64,000 nt of DNA from Corella eumyota (taxonomy: Eukaryota > Chordata > Ascidiacea > Phlebobranchia > Corellidae): contig OY720097.1 of NCBI GenBank assembly GCA_963082875.1, positions 23,196,501 through 23,260,500 on the forward strand, given 5' to 3'. Under the pieces are notes generated by a model that saw nothing but the letters and a program-made list of their open reading frames with translations, did not search any database and was not told where the DNA came from. A program made the translations under genes and the position numbers. Positions 30,928 through 43,932 of this stretch are shown one piece after another (the first letter of the stretch is position 1; every line of letters starts with the position of its first letter).

Positions 30928-33900
30928 ATGCGATTTTTGTTTTTATTTATTAGTTTAATTTCTTGTTTTGGATATGGATTGAGTTTATATGAAGATCAAA
31001 TTGGAAAATATGATTGGAAGAAGGAATTTATCGGAAAGGTTTGTTCAAATATTTGTTACTTTAGTTGTAAAATACGGAAGCGAAAAACACGTGTTTTTGA
31101 CATTTTTATCTATATTTTACAAACTATCCAAACCGATTAAACTGCTGCCTTTTCGAACTGATTTTGTTTAAACCATTCTAATCTGACTAATTTATTAAAA
31201 AATATTTTTTTAGTAGAAAGCCACTAAATCTATCGCTTAATTGTAACTTATTTTGTTTTTCTGTTTATTTATTTATCCTCGATGTGGGAAAGTCGACTTC
31301 ACGACCTAAACACAGAGTAACATCAGTTTCTCCAAACCAGTTTTAAGTTTACCTTGACAGTTTGGGTTATTATAAATTATGATTGTCCAATAATTAAGTT
31401 GATGATTAAGTGTTAGCTCAGCAGAAGTTTAAAATGTTTGAAGTGCTTTATGCAAGGGCACTACAGCACAAGAGCGCTGGAAATTAAACCCTGAATCTCA
31501 TGTTGTGAAGCTAGGTGTTCTGACCACTGCACTACCAGTTATTTTCTTATTTTCCACCATAAGAAAATATTTGCTCAATATTTAAACCTGATTTTAAACT
31601 TCCAGGTTTCTGATGTTGATTTTGAGAGTTCGATCTCGGTGGGTAAACACTTATTTGTGTCGACCTCGAGGAATGTTGTCGCTTGTTTGAACGCAAGGAA
31701 CGGGAATCTTGTTTGGAGGAGGATGCTCGGAGAAGATCAGGGAAAAGTTTGTCCTCAAATTAATATGTTTTCATCATTAAGAAAAACTTTTAAATTATTT
31801 CATATCAATTTACAAATTGGTATCACTGTTTTATTAAACTTTAACCTTTAATTTTAAGGTTATGAAAATGTTTCACCATCGAGATGGTTTGGTCACGGTT
31901 AACGACAATGGGGTCATGAGGTCATGGAACGGAGGTAATGGCGTCCTCAAGTGGGAGGTTGACCTTGCTGCAAATCAAAATTTTGAGTAAGAGTTTTATA
32001 ATCACGATTAAATTATTTCTTTTGTATATTTTAGTGTTGGTATAAGTAAATTTTTGGTGTTTAAAATAATACTTTTGTTCTATTGAATTTAACTTAAAGA
32101 AAAAATTTCATTTATAGTATATATATATATTTTATTTTCTTTAGAAAAGAATTGATTGTTTATGATGTCATAGTTCTCGAGCAAAGTTACGCGGATGGAA
32201 ATTTTCTTGTTGTTCTTTCGTCTCTAGCCGTCCACTTGGTGTCGCTACAACAACGAAACCCAAAGGTCACAACTTTCTTGTTTGACCTTGACATTGGAGC
32301 AAAGAAAAATAACAAGGTGAAATATTAAGAAAATACGAATTAAAATTTGACGATAAATATATTAAAATTTTTTTTTTTTTAGATTTTTATAAACTCAGCT
32401 TCTAATGAAATCTTTCATCTTCGACTCGAGCCTGGAACTCGACTCAATTTGAGTGTTTTTGACAAAAGTTTGGAGTTGACCTCTACTTTGACCTTGGAAA
32501 CACCATGGTTGGATGATTTTGATATGGTAAAAAAATATATCAAGAAATTAAAAAAAAAATTTGATATCAAATTGTTATTTAATTAATTAACAATTAAACT
32601 TATTCTTGCAGACAGCCATCTTAGAAAACAACATTTTTGTTTACAGCCATCCTGATACATCTAAGATATTTGTTCACGACCTCACTAATAATGTTAATCA
32701 ACAATTTGAAACTAGTGATCTAGAGGTCCAGGGTTCGATTACTGCTGTGTACTCAAATCAAAAGTAAAATGTTGCAAATTTTATCTAGTAACACCTTATG
32801 TATATCTTTGCAATACGTGTTTTTTACAGTAATTTTTATTGCAGCGATGAGATTAAATATCGCGGCGAAGATTTTTTAGTTTTCCACGGAGATAATAAAA
32901 TAAGTCAACTTCATTTTGACCAAGATTTAAAGGTGGATTAATAACAAGACGTGCATAATATTTTTATTTTTTTAGCATATCTTGGTATATATTGAAATCT
33001 GTGAAACTTGTAAAATTAATTTTTAATTTTTTTTTGTAGAAATTATGGACAAAAGTTGTGACTAAAAAACCCTTAATTTCAATTAAACAAATGAACGAAC
33101 AAAACTTTGCGTTTCTTTCGACCGAGCAAAACAATTTGGTCACCATCTCTGCTCTAGATCTTAAAACAGGTTCGTTCTAGTTTTTTATAAAATTTTTTGT
33201 TAGAGTTTTTAGATCACTTGAACTTTTGTAAAGTACAAGAGAGAATTAGCTAGGACAGTAGAGTAAGAGAGAGAATTAGCAAGGACTGTAAAGTACAAGA
33301 GAGAATCAGCTAGGACTGTAAAGTACAAGAGAGAATTAGCTAGGACCGTAAAGTACAAGAGAGAATTAGCTAGGACTGTAAAGTACAAGAGAGAATTAAC
33401 TTGGACTGTAAAGTACATGTAAAAATTAGCAAGGAAAGTATAAGTGGTCCAGATTTTTTTGTAAACCCGGTTAATTCTTCCAGGTTTAACTGACGATAGT
33501 TTAACGATCTCGTTCAAAATTCCTCAACATTTGGGTGGAATTGAAAATATTTTTATTAACATGTTCCTGAAACGAAATACTCCGATTGGATTCAGGTATT
33601 TTAGAAATTAAATTAAAAATTTTACTTTATTTTTTCCATGTTAAATTAATTCTTTTTTTCTCGTTACCTAATTTAATATTTTTTTAACTTGGTAATAAAT
33701 AGCATTAAACATACTTTTAAATTATTTTTTGATATTTTTTAGAGCATTATTGCTGACTCATGATGACAGTTTAATTTTGCTGACTCATCCAAACCGAGCG
33801 GCATGGCAACGGAACGAAGGTCTTGCTTCAGTGAGCAAATCATTCATGCTTGACCTTCCATTGTCTGACGCAAACCTTGAACTCTCTGAGGAAAAGGTCA

Positions 33901-36900
33901 AGGTCGTTGACATGTTTCTTAAGGTCAGGGTTGTCAGTTTTGTAAAATTTTAAATTTTAAGATTATTTTATTAAGGTTACAAATTAACCGAGCAAAATGG
34001 ATGATATTCAATTTATAGGCCTTCAAAATAAATAAAAATACTGTTTGTGGTGCATGGGTAAATTATTATGTGGTAATATTAGTTGCAACCAAATTCAACA
34101 ATTAATGTATCAGCAGCGTGGTGTAGTGGTAAGAACACTTGTTACACCACATGTGGGGTCGTGGGTATAATCCTTAGTGATCTCATGCTGTAGCACCTTT
34201 GAGTAAGGCGCTATAAATGGTATGAACTCCTGCTGAGCCAACACTTAATCAGCAATATAAATATCGGGCAATTATAATCTATAATATCCCAAACTACCAC
34301 AGGCAACTCGAGACTGGGCCGGAGTAACTGATGTTACTCTATGTTTAAGTCGCGCATTCGACTTTCCCACATCAAGGATAAAATTATATACAAAAAAAAT
34401 AAATAAAAATGTCGATTGTAGGGTGGGCTTTTGCCTGTATTAACTAAAACTGTTTTTTTTGCAAAACTTAAATGTACTAAGTTTACAAATTTAATATTAT
34501 GCAATCAGCTTAAAAATTATTAGTTATGCAAAGTGTGCCAAATTAACTAATGTTTGTATTTGCAGAGGTTGAAAGCACAAGTAAGTCAACTGAGCAACTT
34601 TTTCCGGCAAACTTTAAAGGAGTTTGAGGACGGAACTTTGTTTGAACACAAAACCAGGGATCCACTTATTCAGGTTTGTTCTTGTTTAATATCATCTTGG
34701 GGTTGGGCTTGTAAAGCAACTTTATCTGAGTTTATCACTACTTCTACTTAAGTGTGGCCTTTATATTGTTTATCCTCGATGTGGGAAGGTCGACTTTACG
34801 ACCTAAACATAGTAGTTTGGAATATTAGTAAATATAATTGCCAGTTTTTGCCCAGCAGAAGTTTGTTAGTTTATAGCTTTTAACTGAAGAGGTACAACAT
34901 GGGAGCAGTAGGGATTTATATTACTTTACAACTACTGTTTTTAAAGTCAATCTGCAAGAGTTAAACAGGCTATGCCTTCAAGGTTAAACAAAATGAGAAA
35001 ATCAACTTTAGTTAAAGACTTGAACAAAAAAGGATTCCTTGCAAATTTTTTATATTAAAATAATTCAAAAATGCTTTTAGGTGGAAGGATTGACTCGTGA
35101 CCCTTTTTCGCTTCACAAAATGATTGTTACAGCAACCACTAGTGGAAGCCTTTATGGAATTGACTCACTCACTGGTGACATCGTGTGGAGGTCAGTGTTG
35201 CCAAGTTATTTAAAAATGTTTTTCTAAAAGGGTTTCCAATTAATTACATAGTTTTTTAGATATTTTTCCCTTCGTTTAAAAAACAAAAAACTTGAAATTT
35301 TTCTTCAACGATCAACAAATCATTTTCCACATCCACCACAAGCTGTCCTACTTGCACTAGACTCTAAGCAGCCCCATGTAGACTCAAAGCAGCCTCCAGT
35401 TGTCCTCGCTTTTAATCCCATAACAGGAGTTGTGATCGATCTTTCAGGTTTTTAAATTTTTTTACCTTAAAATTTTATTTTTAAGGCTGTTTTATTGTTG
35501 TTAGTTTTGCTGTGTTAAGGCTCGTTTACACCAAACCCATGCCAGGTGAGCTGTGAAAAACTATAAGTTTGTTTTTGTAAAGCGATATAAGCTCTCTTGT
35601 TGCTTTGCGTCGTTCGAAAACGCAACTTAACCCAGAAATTTAAAAAAAGGTCGTTTTATATTGGTAATCTATATATGTAAGCGCGACAGGTTGTTAACAG
35701 TCGTCTGTGTGCAAAGTGAGTTCCTAAATTTCCTGTTCTATATAAACCAGTCTTTAGGTATAAGAGAGATAATAGTTCAATTGGTTTTTAAAATAGCACA
35801 AGTTTATTAACAGTTTTATTTAACTTGGTGTTAACTACAACTACGGGTTAAACTTTTGCAATGTACAAGTTTATCTTTTTTAATTAAATAAAAATTTTAA
35901 AGTTTATAAAAAAAATTTGGCTTTTCTAACGTCTTAATAACTTAATTTTTCGTAAATAACTTTAGGCTTTTTTTACTTTTTTTTGGTGTATTTTAAGTTT
36001 TTCTCAGTTATTTTTATATAATATTGTTTGGTCTCATTATTTGGCCAATCAGAAGCGCAGTTAAGAGCTATATTTGCTTCATTGAAGTTAGAAACTGCTT
36101 CGCTGTATCTTGATTTTCGTACATACCACACACCAAGGTTGTTTAAAAGATGCCCGTAAACTTGATATTTTCGTTTATTCTCGATTACGTTCATTAATCT
36201 GAGCCCCTCTGTATATGTTTGAAAGTTGTCGATATCTGCTTCGTCCTCGCAATGCCCGATATCACACAAACATTGACTTAGTTTAACAACTTTTAGTTCC
36301 GCGTTTACTCCAGGTAAGTTTTCCACTTTTGATCTAAGTTCATGCATAAGTGGAATCACGTGATGTTGTACAACACTTTTCTTACTTTGAGTTTTCTTTA
36401 ACATTTCTTTAACTGACTCCTGTATTCCACGAACACACGACCTCATATTCACAACATCTTTGTCTGGGTTGTTAATATTCTCAAATAGGAAAAATGAGAT
36501 CGAGTTAAATAAAATGGACTTCAGGTATTTCTTCTGGGTACGAAGATTATCAGCTACAGAATCGACTTTTGATGCAGTTAGCTGAGTTTTGTTTCGAATT
36601 ATTAAAGTTATTTTGTCTCTGATCTGAGCAACGCGATAATACTTTTTGGTTTTTAAACAAGCAACATAGGAAAGTATAAGATTTGAGATGTTTTGTATTT
36701 CTGGGTCGTATTCAGAATGCTTCATTGTTGCAGAGAAAATGGCGTCAAAGTTTTTTGTTTTTTGTAGTTTGGCAATTTCCTCTGAAAATTAGTTTGGACA
36801 AAATCTTTGTTTTATAATAATTTAAAAGATTTATTTAACTGTTTTTCTAATAAGTTAACAGCAATACTCTTACGTAATTTTTCAATATTAACCTTAATAT

Positions 36901-39900
36901 TCTTAACATGTAAATTACAAGTTTTACTAGAACAACACTGACCTGTAAAATCAATAATTTCTAATAAATCAACTATTTCAAGTACTTCTTTTTCTTAATA
37001 AAAATACACAAAAAAAAAGCAAAATTTTTTGGTTATTTGTTTTTGGCAGAGATTGTTAAGTTTATTTAGAATTATTTAGATTCTTGTTGAAAACTTACCT
37101 ATTTGTTCAGTTTGTGTTGCAGTTGTGCTTGAATCGGTCACATTGCCTGTTTGAGTAACAGTTGTGCTTGAATGCGGTAAAGACGTTGTCGTTATTGCTT
37201 CTAGTGGTTGTGAATCGGTCACATTGCCTGTTTGAGTAACAGTTGTGCTTGAATGTGATAATGATGTTGTCGTTATTGCTTCTGATATTTGTGGATTGGT
37301 CACATTGTCTGCTCTCACATTGTTAGTAGCTTCCTCATTACTAACATTTTCTTCATTTCTTGAATTCCCCTCTTGTCTTGCATTTTCTTGTGGAACCGTG
37401 TTAAGGACTACTTCGTCTTTAAAAATTTAAGAAAAAATATTGATATAAAATAGCTCAAAGATGTTATTTGTAAAAAGTTTGGAATCCCAGTGCTTACCTG
37501 CATGTTCTACTTGCATTCCAATCTCTCTGCAAATTAAAACATAAGGTTTTTACTTTTTTTTAAATGCGTTTTTTTTTTTAAATTCGAGTTGTTTTAAACA
37601 GAAATTATATTACTTTATTTAACTCTTATATCTATAATTTACCTGTTGTCATGTCGATCAACATTCACTGGATATTAATATTCGGCAAATCCATATTTGA
37701 CATTGTTGCAAATCTGTGCCTAAACTTAGATGAAAACTTTAATCAGATGATGTATTACGCACTCAAAAGTTGTGTTGTTCAGTGAAAGGCTATGGTGGCA
37801 TTGCTTTTAACTATTCATATTGAATTTCACAGTTGCTAAGATTGTATTAAATTACAGCGATTGTTTTTACTAGACTACAGAGAGTAACAGTTTCATTGAT
37901 ATTTATGGAAATTAAATTAAATTTTTTAGTTCAAGTATTTCAAGTAACTTTTAAAAATTTAAACATGAGTAGGAAATTATTTCTAATTATTATTTTGTCA
38001 ACAAAAACTTAATGTTTCATGAAAATTCTTAAAAATTAAATTTACCCAATTTTACTTAAGTTTTAAAAAAGAATATTATTTATAATATTATAAGATTTAA
38101 CTCAAAATCTTTATTTTCAGCTGATTTCTTAAGTTTGGAAGATGAAATTATTCAAGCTAGTTTGTTTCCAACTTTGGATTCAAATTATCTTCGTCCCTTG
38201 ATCTTGATGGATGCTCGGGTATTTTTGTCACTTTCTTTATAATATTTATGATTAACTCTGTAGTATAAAAATTGAAAAAAGCTAACACTTGGTATCTGCA
38301 AAAATTATCAAAAATCATTTTTTAAAAATGATATTTTAACTAAACTTACTTCAAATTTAAAATATTAGGGGGTTGATAAAAACCATCTCATTGTCAATGA
38401 GCTGGCAATATTGATTTTAGTCAAATGTCTAAAAATGGTTTTCTATATTATATTAAAAAACTAAATTTTTTAAATTAAAAATGGTAAAATATTGTAAAAA
38501 CCTTTTAGTCAAAAATTCATTTGGTTCCGGACACTCCTGAAAGTCGTTCGAGTTTAATTTCCATGAATATGTTTTTATTTGACGGCAACCCTGACAACGG
38601 CGTTATAAGGGGATTCACCCTGGGGGGAACTCCCAGCACTGCAAGAATGGTGTGGAATGTAATTATTCCACCAACTCATAAAATTATCAAAATTGAAGGA
38701 AAACAAACTCACGAGAAGGTTTCAAATTTTAAATGTTGTTTTTAATTAAATTTTTTAAATAAAATTTACAAAATGTCAAATATATTCTAACTTGATTTAT
38801 TTAAAAAAATGGTTGTATCCTAAATATAACTTCATAACATAAATTTAATTTTTTTTAAACCTATACACATTGAGTTAATAAATTTTTCAACTTTATTCTC
38901 ATTAGGTTGACTCAGTTGGGCGCCCTCTAGCGGATCGGAGTGTAATTTACAAATATTTGAACCCGAATATTATCGCAGTAGTGAGTGAATCTCATGAGAT
39001 TGAGATTGAGAAATCTTCGCTTCTTTTCCACATAATCGATGCAGTAACCGGACAGGTGGGTTCAAGGTTAAAGGGGTCATCAAGTCATTGGGTTTATTTT
39101 TTAAACACAGTAAAATTTTTTTGTTAAATTCAACATTATTTTAAATTCTGATATCTTGAAAACTACTTAAGTAATTTAAAAAAAAGGGATCTCTTGTGCA
39201 GATTTGAAAAATGCTAATTTAATTAAAAAAAACTTTGTAACCTCACTATTCCTTTAATTTAACTTTCGATTACTCTTTGCTATTGGTTACCAATTGCTAT
39301 GATGTCATATTGTACAAATTTTTAAAGAATTTGATTTCTTTAATTGGTTTAGTCTTAGCTGGTAAGATGTCAGTATTCCATTTACATTAAACTTAAGGTC
39401 TTAAGGTTTATTCTTACTGCTAGCATGTTAAAAAATTGTTTATTAAAATCAAAATTTTGGATTACAAAAATTGTCACGTAAAAATGCCAGTTTTACACAT
39501 TTACAAGTTTTAGTGGTCTCGATTACTAGCAAATTTAATTCTTTATATTAACCCAATTTTCACCCTTATGTTACCCAGATAATCCACTCCACAACCCACA
39601 AGAAAGCTTCGGGTCCCACCCACATCGTTCACTCTGAGAACTGGATTTTGTTTTCCTACTGGAACAAAAAAGCAAGAAGAACGGAGATTACTGTAAGTTT
39701 GATATATCTTAATTTTCAATATTTTTAGATGTGATCTTTTAAGTGTTTTGTTATCGTCATATCAGGTAAAACTATTTTAATAGATTTTTTACTTTCTTTA
39801 ATTCCTAGTGAAAACATAATTTAAAAAACTCAAAACTTAAAGATGTATTAAAACTTTTTTGTTTTAAAGTCGATTGAGTTGTACGAGGGCAAGGATCAAA

Positions 39901-41260
39901 CCAATTCCACATCTTTTTCATCTTTCCAACCACGTAATCAACCTCCTATTGTGATGCAACAATCTTATATTCTTCCTGCAGGTTTGTTGTTATTGTCTTG
40001 TCATAAATTCAATTGTATTGCTTTTTGAGGACAAACTTGAAAAATTATTTTATCAGGGATATCGAGTATGGGGGTTTCCCACACAGAAAAGGGTATCACT
40101 TCGAGGCAAATCTTGTTTGGGTTAAATAGGGGTGTTGTTTTTGGACTCCCCCGCAAGTTCTTTGACCCCAGAAGACCCCTACATTTGACTGAAAGTAGCA
40201 AGTATGTAAAAAGTTTTGTTTATTTTTTAAAGAAACTAAAAACTAAGGAAAATCAAATTTATGACTGATTTGCCATTTCAAAAACAATAAAATATTTTTA
40301 GTAACTCCCTTTCTACCCTATCCTCTTTTTGTAAAGTACCCTTCTTTTTCCGAAAAAAAAAATTGACTTAAATTTGTAAAAAAATGTCATTTTTAGAACT
40401 TTTTTATTTAGTGAAATGCTAAACAGTAATCTTGCTAATAAATGTAATGTTATTTAATCTGTAGTAAATTTTTTTTTTGATTTCTGTGAGTGCATGTAAT
40501 TTTTTTAAAATTTTGTAAATTTTAAATTTCGTGAATTTTTTTTACATTTTACAACAGAGAAGAAGGTTTGATTCCCTACATGCCTGAAATTCCAATCCCA
40601 CCTGAGATGTTTCTCACTTATAACCAAACAATCAACGAGATAAACTTCATTATGACATCACCATCAGCTTTGGAATCGACAAGTTTGGTGTTTGTAGCTG
40701 GGTTGGATCTCTTCTTTACGGTAAGTGACTTTTATTTAAATATTGGCTTTTCTTTTTTAAAAATGTGGAAAGGCCAACCTTATGGCTTTAACACAGAGCA
40801 CAATTTGTTACCCTGACCCAGACTTAAGTTAACTTTGGGATATTATTAATTACAATTGCACGATAATTAATCTACTGATTAGTCATTGGCTCAGCAAAAG
40901 GTTTGTAAAGTTTAAAGCGCTTTACTTAAGAGCATTACAGCATATATGCAGTGGAAAATAACCTCAAAACCTCACGTAGTAAAGCCAAGTGTTCTTACCA
41001 CTACATTCAGTTGCAGGTTCAATTTTTTTAACCCAACCATAACTTAGTATCAAGTTATAATTTTGGATATATGTAACCTTATAACAAAACTCTTAAATTT
41101 TATTTTTTTTTAGAGAACCCAGCCTTCTAAAATGTTTGATGTTTTAAAAGAAGATTTTGATCATTTTTTTATCTCAATTGTCTTGGTTGCTATGCTAGTA
41201 GCCGCCTTAGTAACCAGGAAAATGTCACAACAAAAACAACTTTATCGCTCATGGAAATGA
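30928..41260 (+). CDS. EMC1: ER membrane protein complex subunit 1 (EMC1)
   Basis: Complete 21-exon gene, 967 aa (human 993). Exons: 30928-31038, 31606-31746, 31859-31986, 32145-32316, 32383-32526, 32612-32763, 32845-32932, 33040-33169, 33484-33595, 33743-33923, 34566-34673, 35081-35190, 35260-35447, 38121-38218, 38509-38718, 38906-39055, 39579-39692, 39870-39981, 40057-40201, 40558-40720, 41114-41260. All junctions are GT-AG and the summed length (2904 nt) keeps frame. Signal peptide about 1-18, then [11 protein letters not shown]. The luminal PQQ-like propeller includes [17 protein letters not shown]. The C-terminal DUF1620 part has [18 protein letters not shown] and YNQTIN. One membrane helix ([14 protein letters not shown]) and a short cytosolic tail ending RSWK follow. 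EMC inserts tail-anchored and multipass proteins into the ER membrane. Intron 13 hosts an antisense gene. Confidence 0.97.
31269..31542 (-). mobile_element. SINE in EMC1 intron 1
   Basis: Reverse copy with TTATCCTCGATGTGGGAAAG at the left and CTGACCACTGCACTACCAG at the right. Same site as 13303-13569 in the duplicate. Confidence 0.92.
33227..33440 (-). repeat. 30-bp minisatellite, about 7 units, in EMC1 intron 8
   Basis: Units GTAAAGTACAAGAGAGAATT + AGCTAGGACT are the reverse complement of the CCTAGCT variant of the array at 1-2645. It lies between exons 8 and 9, so it does not interrupt coding. Confidence 0.93.
34112..34396 (+). mobile_element. tRNA-derived SINE in EMC1 intron 10
   Basis: Head CAGCAGCGTGGTGTAGTGG, degenerate B-box GGGTATAATCC, body TTGAGTAAGGCGCTATAAAT, end TTTCCCACATCAAGGATAAA and an A-rich tail. 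Confidence 0.92.
34766..34925 (-). mobile_element. Truncated SINE in EMC1 intron 11
   Basis: Reversed 3' end TTATCCTCGATGTGGGAAGG and CGACCTAAACATAG, followed by an eroded body; the reversed head is missing. Confidence 0.8.
35973..37526 (-). CDS. Nested gene in EMC1 intron 13, TPR-containing, unknown function
   Basis: Antisense gene whose exons join in frame: 37526-37498, 37416-37099, 36993-36943 and 36781-35973, all GT-AG. With the first Met at 37516 it encodes 398 aa. A probable 5' UTR exon ends with donor ACAACAG|GTAAAT at 37643. Residues about 1-110 are low-complexity, with two near-identical S/T-rich blocks ([20 protein letters not shown]). The rest is helical, with one TPR-like unit near the C-terminus ([20 protein letters not shown]). 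No specific family is recognised; the single TPR does not prove kinship with the DUF294-TPR genes nearby. Splice reading is from sequence alone, but phase matches at all three coding junctions. Confidence 0.78.
40768..41014 (-). mobile_element. SINE in EMC1 intron 20
   Basis: Eroded reverse copy: ATGTGGAAAGGCCAACCTTA, GGCTCAGCAAAAGGTTTGTA, AAAGCGCTTTACTTAAGAGC and reversed head CTTACCACTACATTCAG. Confidence 0.85.
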
Positions 41261-42205
41261 GTCCAGTTTTAATTCTAGTTAATTTATTTGCAGTAATGCT
41301 GTTATGGTTAAGTAAGAAGATCCAATTTATGACCCAAGATATATTTCACAAATTTTTTTTTATTAGTTTAAGTAAAATTTAAGTCCCTATTAAATTAAAT
41401 GTGCAATGGAATTTTTGTTTCAAAATAAATAAAATGGTACTAATAATTAAAGTTTAATAATTTAATATTCAGTTCTTCAATTAACATTATCGATTATCAG
41501 TAATAAATTAATAAAATTTAAATTGGGTTTTGTTAAATTTATTTGTTGTAGTTAGACATAATAGGTTTTTGATATTTTGTTTTTCTATTAATTTGTTGTT
41601 GAGACTAAACCCTGGTACATATAAAAAAAACAATTAAAACATTAATTATTAAGAATGTTAATTACTCATTCATCTTACAAGATTTAGTCCAAATGTTTTT
41701 TTTGTTGGTTTTGTTTATGTTAAAATAATAGGGAGGTGGTGATGTGTTGGTATTTATGAATTATTGTCTTTGTATTGGCTAGCCAAACGTTTTAAGTTAA
41801 AGCGTTAAAATATTCCTTCTCAATTTTTATTATTCCTTTTTACGCGAGGTTGAAATTGTTAAGCTAAATTTTGTATTTGATAACCTCTCACCAGACAGTT
41901 ACTTAAATTTATATAGAGTTTAAATAGAGTTAAAAAAAAACAACAAGAAATAGTTGTTACGTCACGGTAGGTTACACGTAACTAATTTATTTGTGTCGTT
42001 AGTTGTTTTGTATCAGCTGAAGCAAACAAATGTGTTTTGCTAAAGTTAAATGAAAAAGGTCGCACAGTTCCTAAAGAATAATAATTCAGGATTATGGACT
42101 AACTGTATATTTTAAATTATAACATATATATTTTAACATAGCCTACTTGGAGGGAAACCACGATAGCCATTTTTTTATTAGTAAAACTTGACAGTTAGTG
42201 GCGAC
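41261..42205. other. 3' flank of EMC1
   Basis: EMC1 3' UTR with an AATAAA-type signal near 41423 (CAAAATAAATAAAATGG), then AT-rich DNA with no ORF or RNA gene seen. Confidence 0.6.
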
Positions 42206-42742
42206 CAAAGATTGGCACTAAACCGTTAATGCGTTAATTGTTAATTAATAAGGTTAAATTTTTCGTTAAAATTTAACTTTTAAGTTAACTTTAAAAATCG
42301 TTAACGAATCTGTTAACTTACGTTAAATTGTGCTTCCGTTAAATTAAGTCCGTTAATTTAATATTTTCACAAGTTTACCAATGTAATATAAAAGTATATA
42401 CGTTTTATTTTGCCGTTTATTGGGTTTATTTGTTTCAATTTTAAACGATGTATGCCACTACCATCTGGCTGCTGTTATTCGGGAATTCTTCAAGTTTTGA
42501 AAACGTCTTTTAAACTTACGTTCGTGTAGTTAAAATATAAACTAAAATAAAAATGGCCGTTTTTTTTAAAAAGGGGGGTTCGTTTCTCTGTTTGTTTTAT
42601 TTAAATTTTAACGTTAACAGTTATCGATAACTACCGTTACACTTTGTTTAATTTAACTTATTAACGTTAACGAAGCTAATGTACTATGTAACGAATTATC
42701 ATTTACCGAAGTTACTTTCTCGGTTAACTGTGCCCACCTATG
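42206..42742. mobile_element. 537-bp hAT-like MITE rich in GTTAAC
   Basis: Perfect 8-bp target duplication GTGGCGAC at 42198-42205 and 42743-42750. Inverted ends: left CAAAGATTGGCAC, right (reversed) CATAGGTGGGCAC. The subterminal arms are packed with GTTAA/TTAAC words in both directions, so the element should fold extensively. No coding capacity. Confidence 0.9.
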
Positions 42743-42756
42743 GTGGCGACCTTATA

Positions 42757-42838
42757 ATCGCATGAGAGCAGTAAAATCGAACCCAGGACCCAGAGGAAAT
42801 CAAACCCAGGATTCTGACCCTAAAACCACTGGGTTTGG
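42757..42838 (-). mobile_element. SINE head fragment
   Basis: CATGAGAGCAGTAAAATCGA and ATCAAACCCAGGATTCTGAC are reversed SINE head/B-box sequence. The B-box segment appears twice. Confidence 0.55.
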
Positions 42839-43924
42839 AACCTAACTTTAAAAAGTTTGACATGGCGTATGTATATATACACCTATTTTAATTATTTTGC
42901 ACCCTGTGACAATAACTTAAATTATTAAAAGGTTAGGACTATAACTTTTTATTAAAAGTTGGTAAAAAAAATCAATTAGGCATTTGCTCACAAACATGTT
43001 CTTATTAGTGTCCCTTAATATTTGTATAATGTTATAAGAACAAACAATAAAGATAAAAAATTGAAGAGAAAGTTGGTTTAATATTTACTTATGTAGCTTT
43101 GCTCACGTACGCAATCTCGTTAACGTCACTCAGTGATTATACTCTTTCATTAAAACAAATAAAAACGTTGGTAGTTTAAACAAAAGTTGATAATAGTGTT
43201 TACCAATAAAACTTGGTATAATTTTGCACACAATATATTAAAGTGTTTTATAAATGAGAAAGTTACCTAAAAATAGTACAGAAATATGTGTAATAGACAA
43301 GGTTTATAGGCAATAGGTATGGTTTAGTACAGGGTATTTAAAATCTTTTAAGAAAAAGTAAGTTTGGTAAGTTATGGTAAACTAATTATTTTAAGCAATT
43401 AACACTAAACCAATTATTGATTTTTTTTAGTAAAAATTGTTAATTATTATTAATTTAATATATGAGTTTTAATTATATGTATTAAAATTTGACTTAACTA
43501 AATTAATATATATACGAACTTTAAATGAATGGAATGATTTGGTCTTCTGGATTGCAAAGCAACTGGAAGAAATTAGATTTTTTATTTATATCAACAAATT
43601 TCCCTCTTGCTTAGTTTATTTAATTAAACATTAATTCTTTCAAAAAAAAAAAATATATAAGCTGTAATTGTTATATTCATTAAAATAAAAGGGTGTTTTT
43701 TGTTACAATCAGAGTGTAGCGAGATATATTTAAAGATATAAAGGGGGAGAAGGAACATATTTTTTAACTAGATTATATTAGTTTTTGTTTACTGTTTAAC
43801 TTTTATAAAGACTCGAATTAATAAAAATAAAAATGATCTTTGATGTAAGAAGCTTTGCCCCATTTTAAAGAAAACAGAAGTTTAAGTAATTTCAAAGTTT
43901 TATTTTGGAAATGCAACCTTTTTG
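42839..43924. other. Intergenic, no gene seen
   Basis: AT-rich, no ORF above chance and no recognised element. Confidence 0.6.
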
Positions 43925-43932
43925 TTCTAGAT

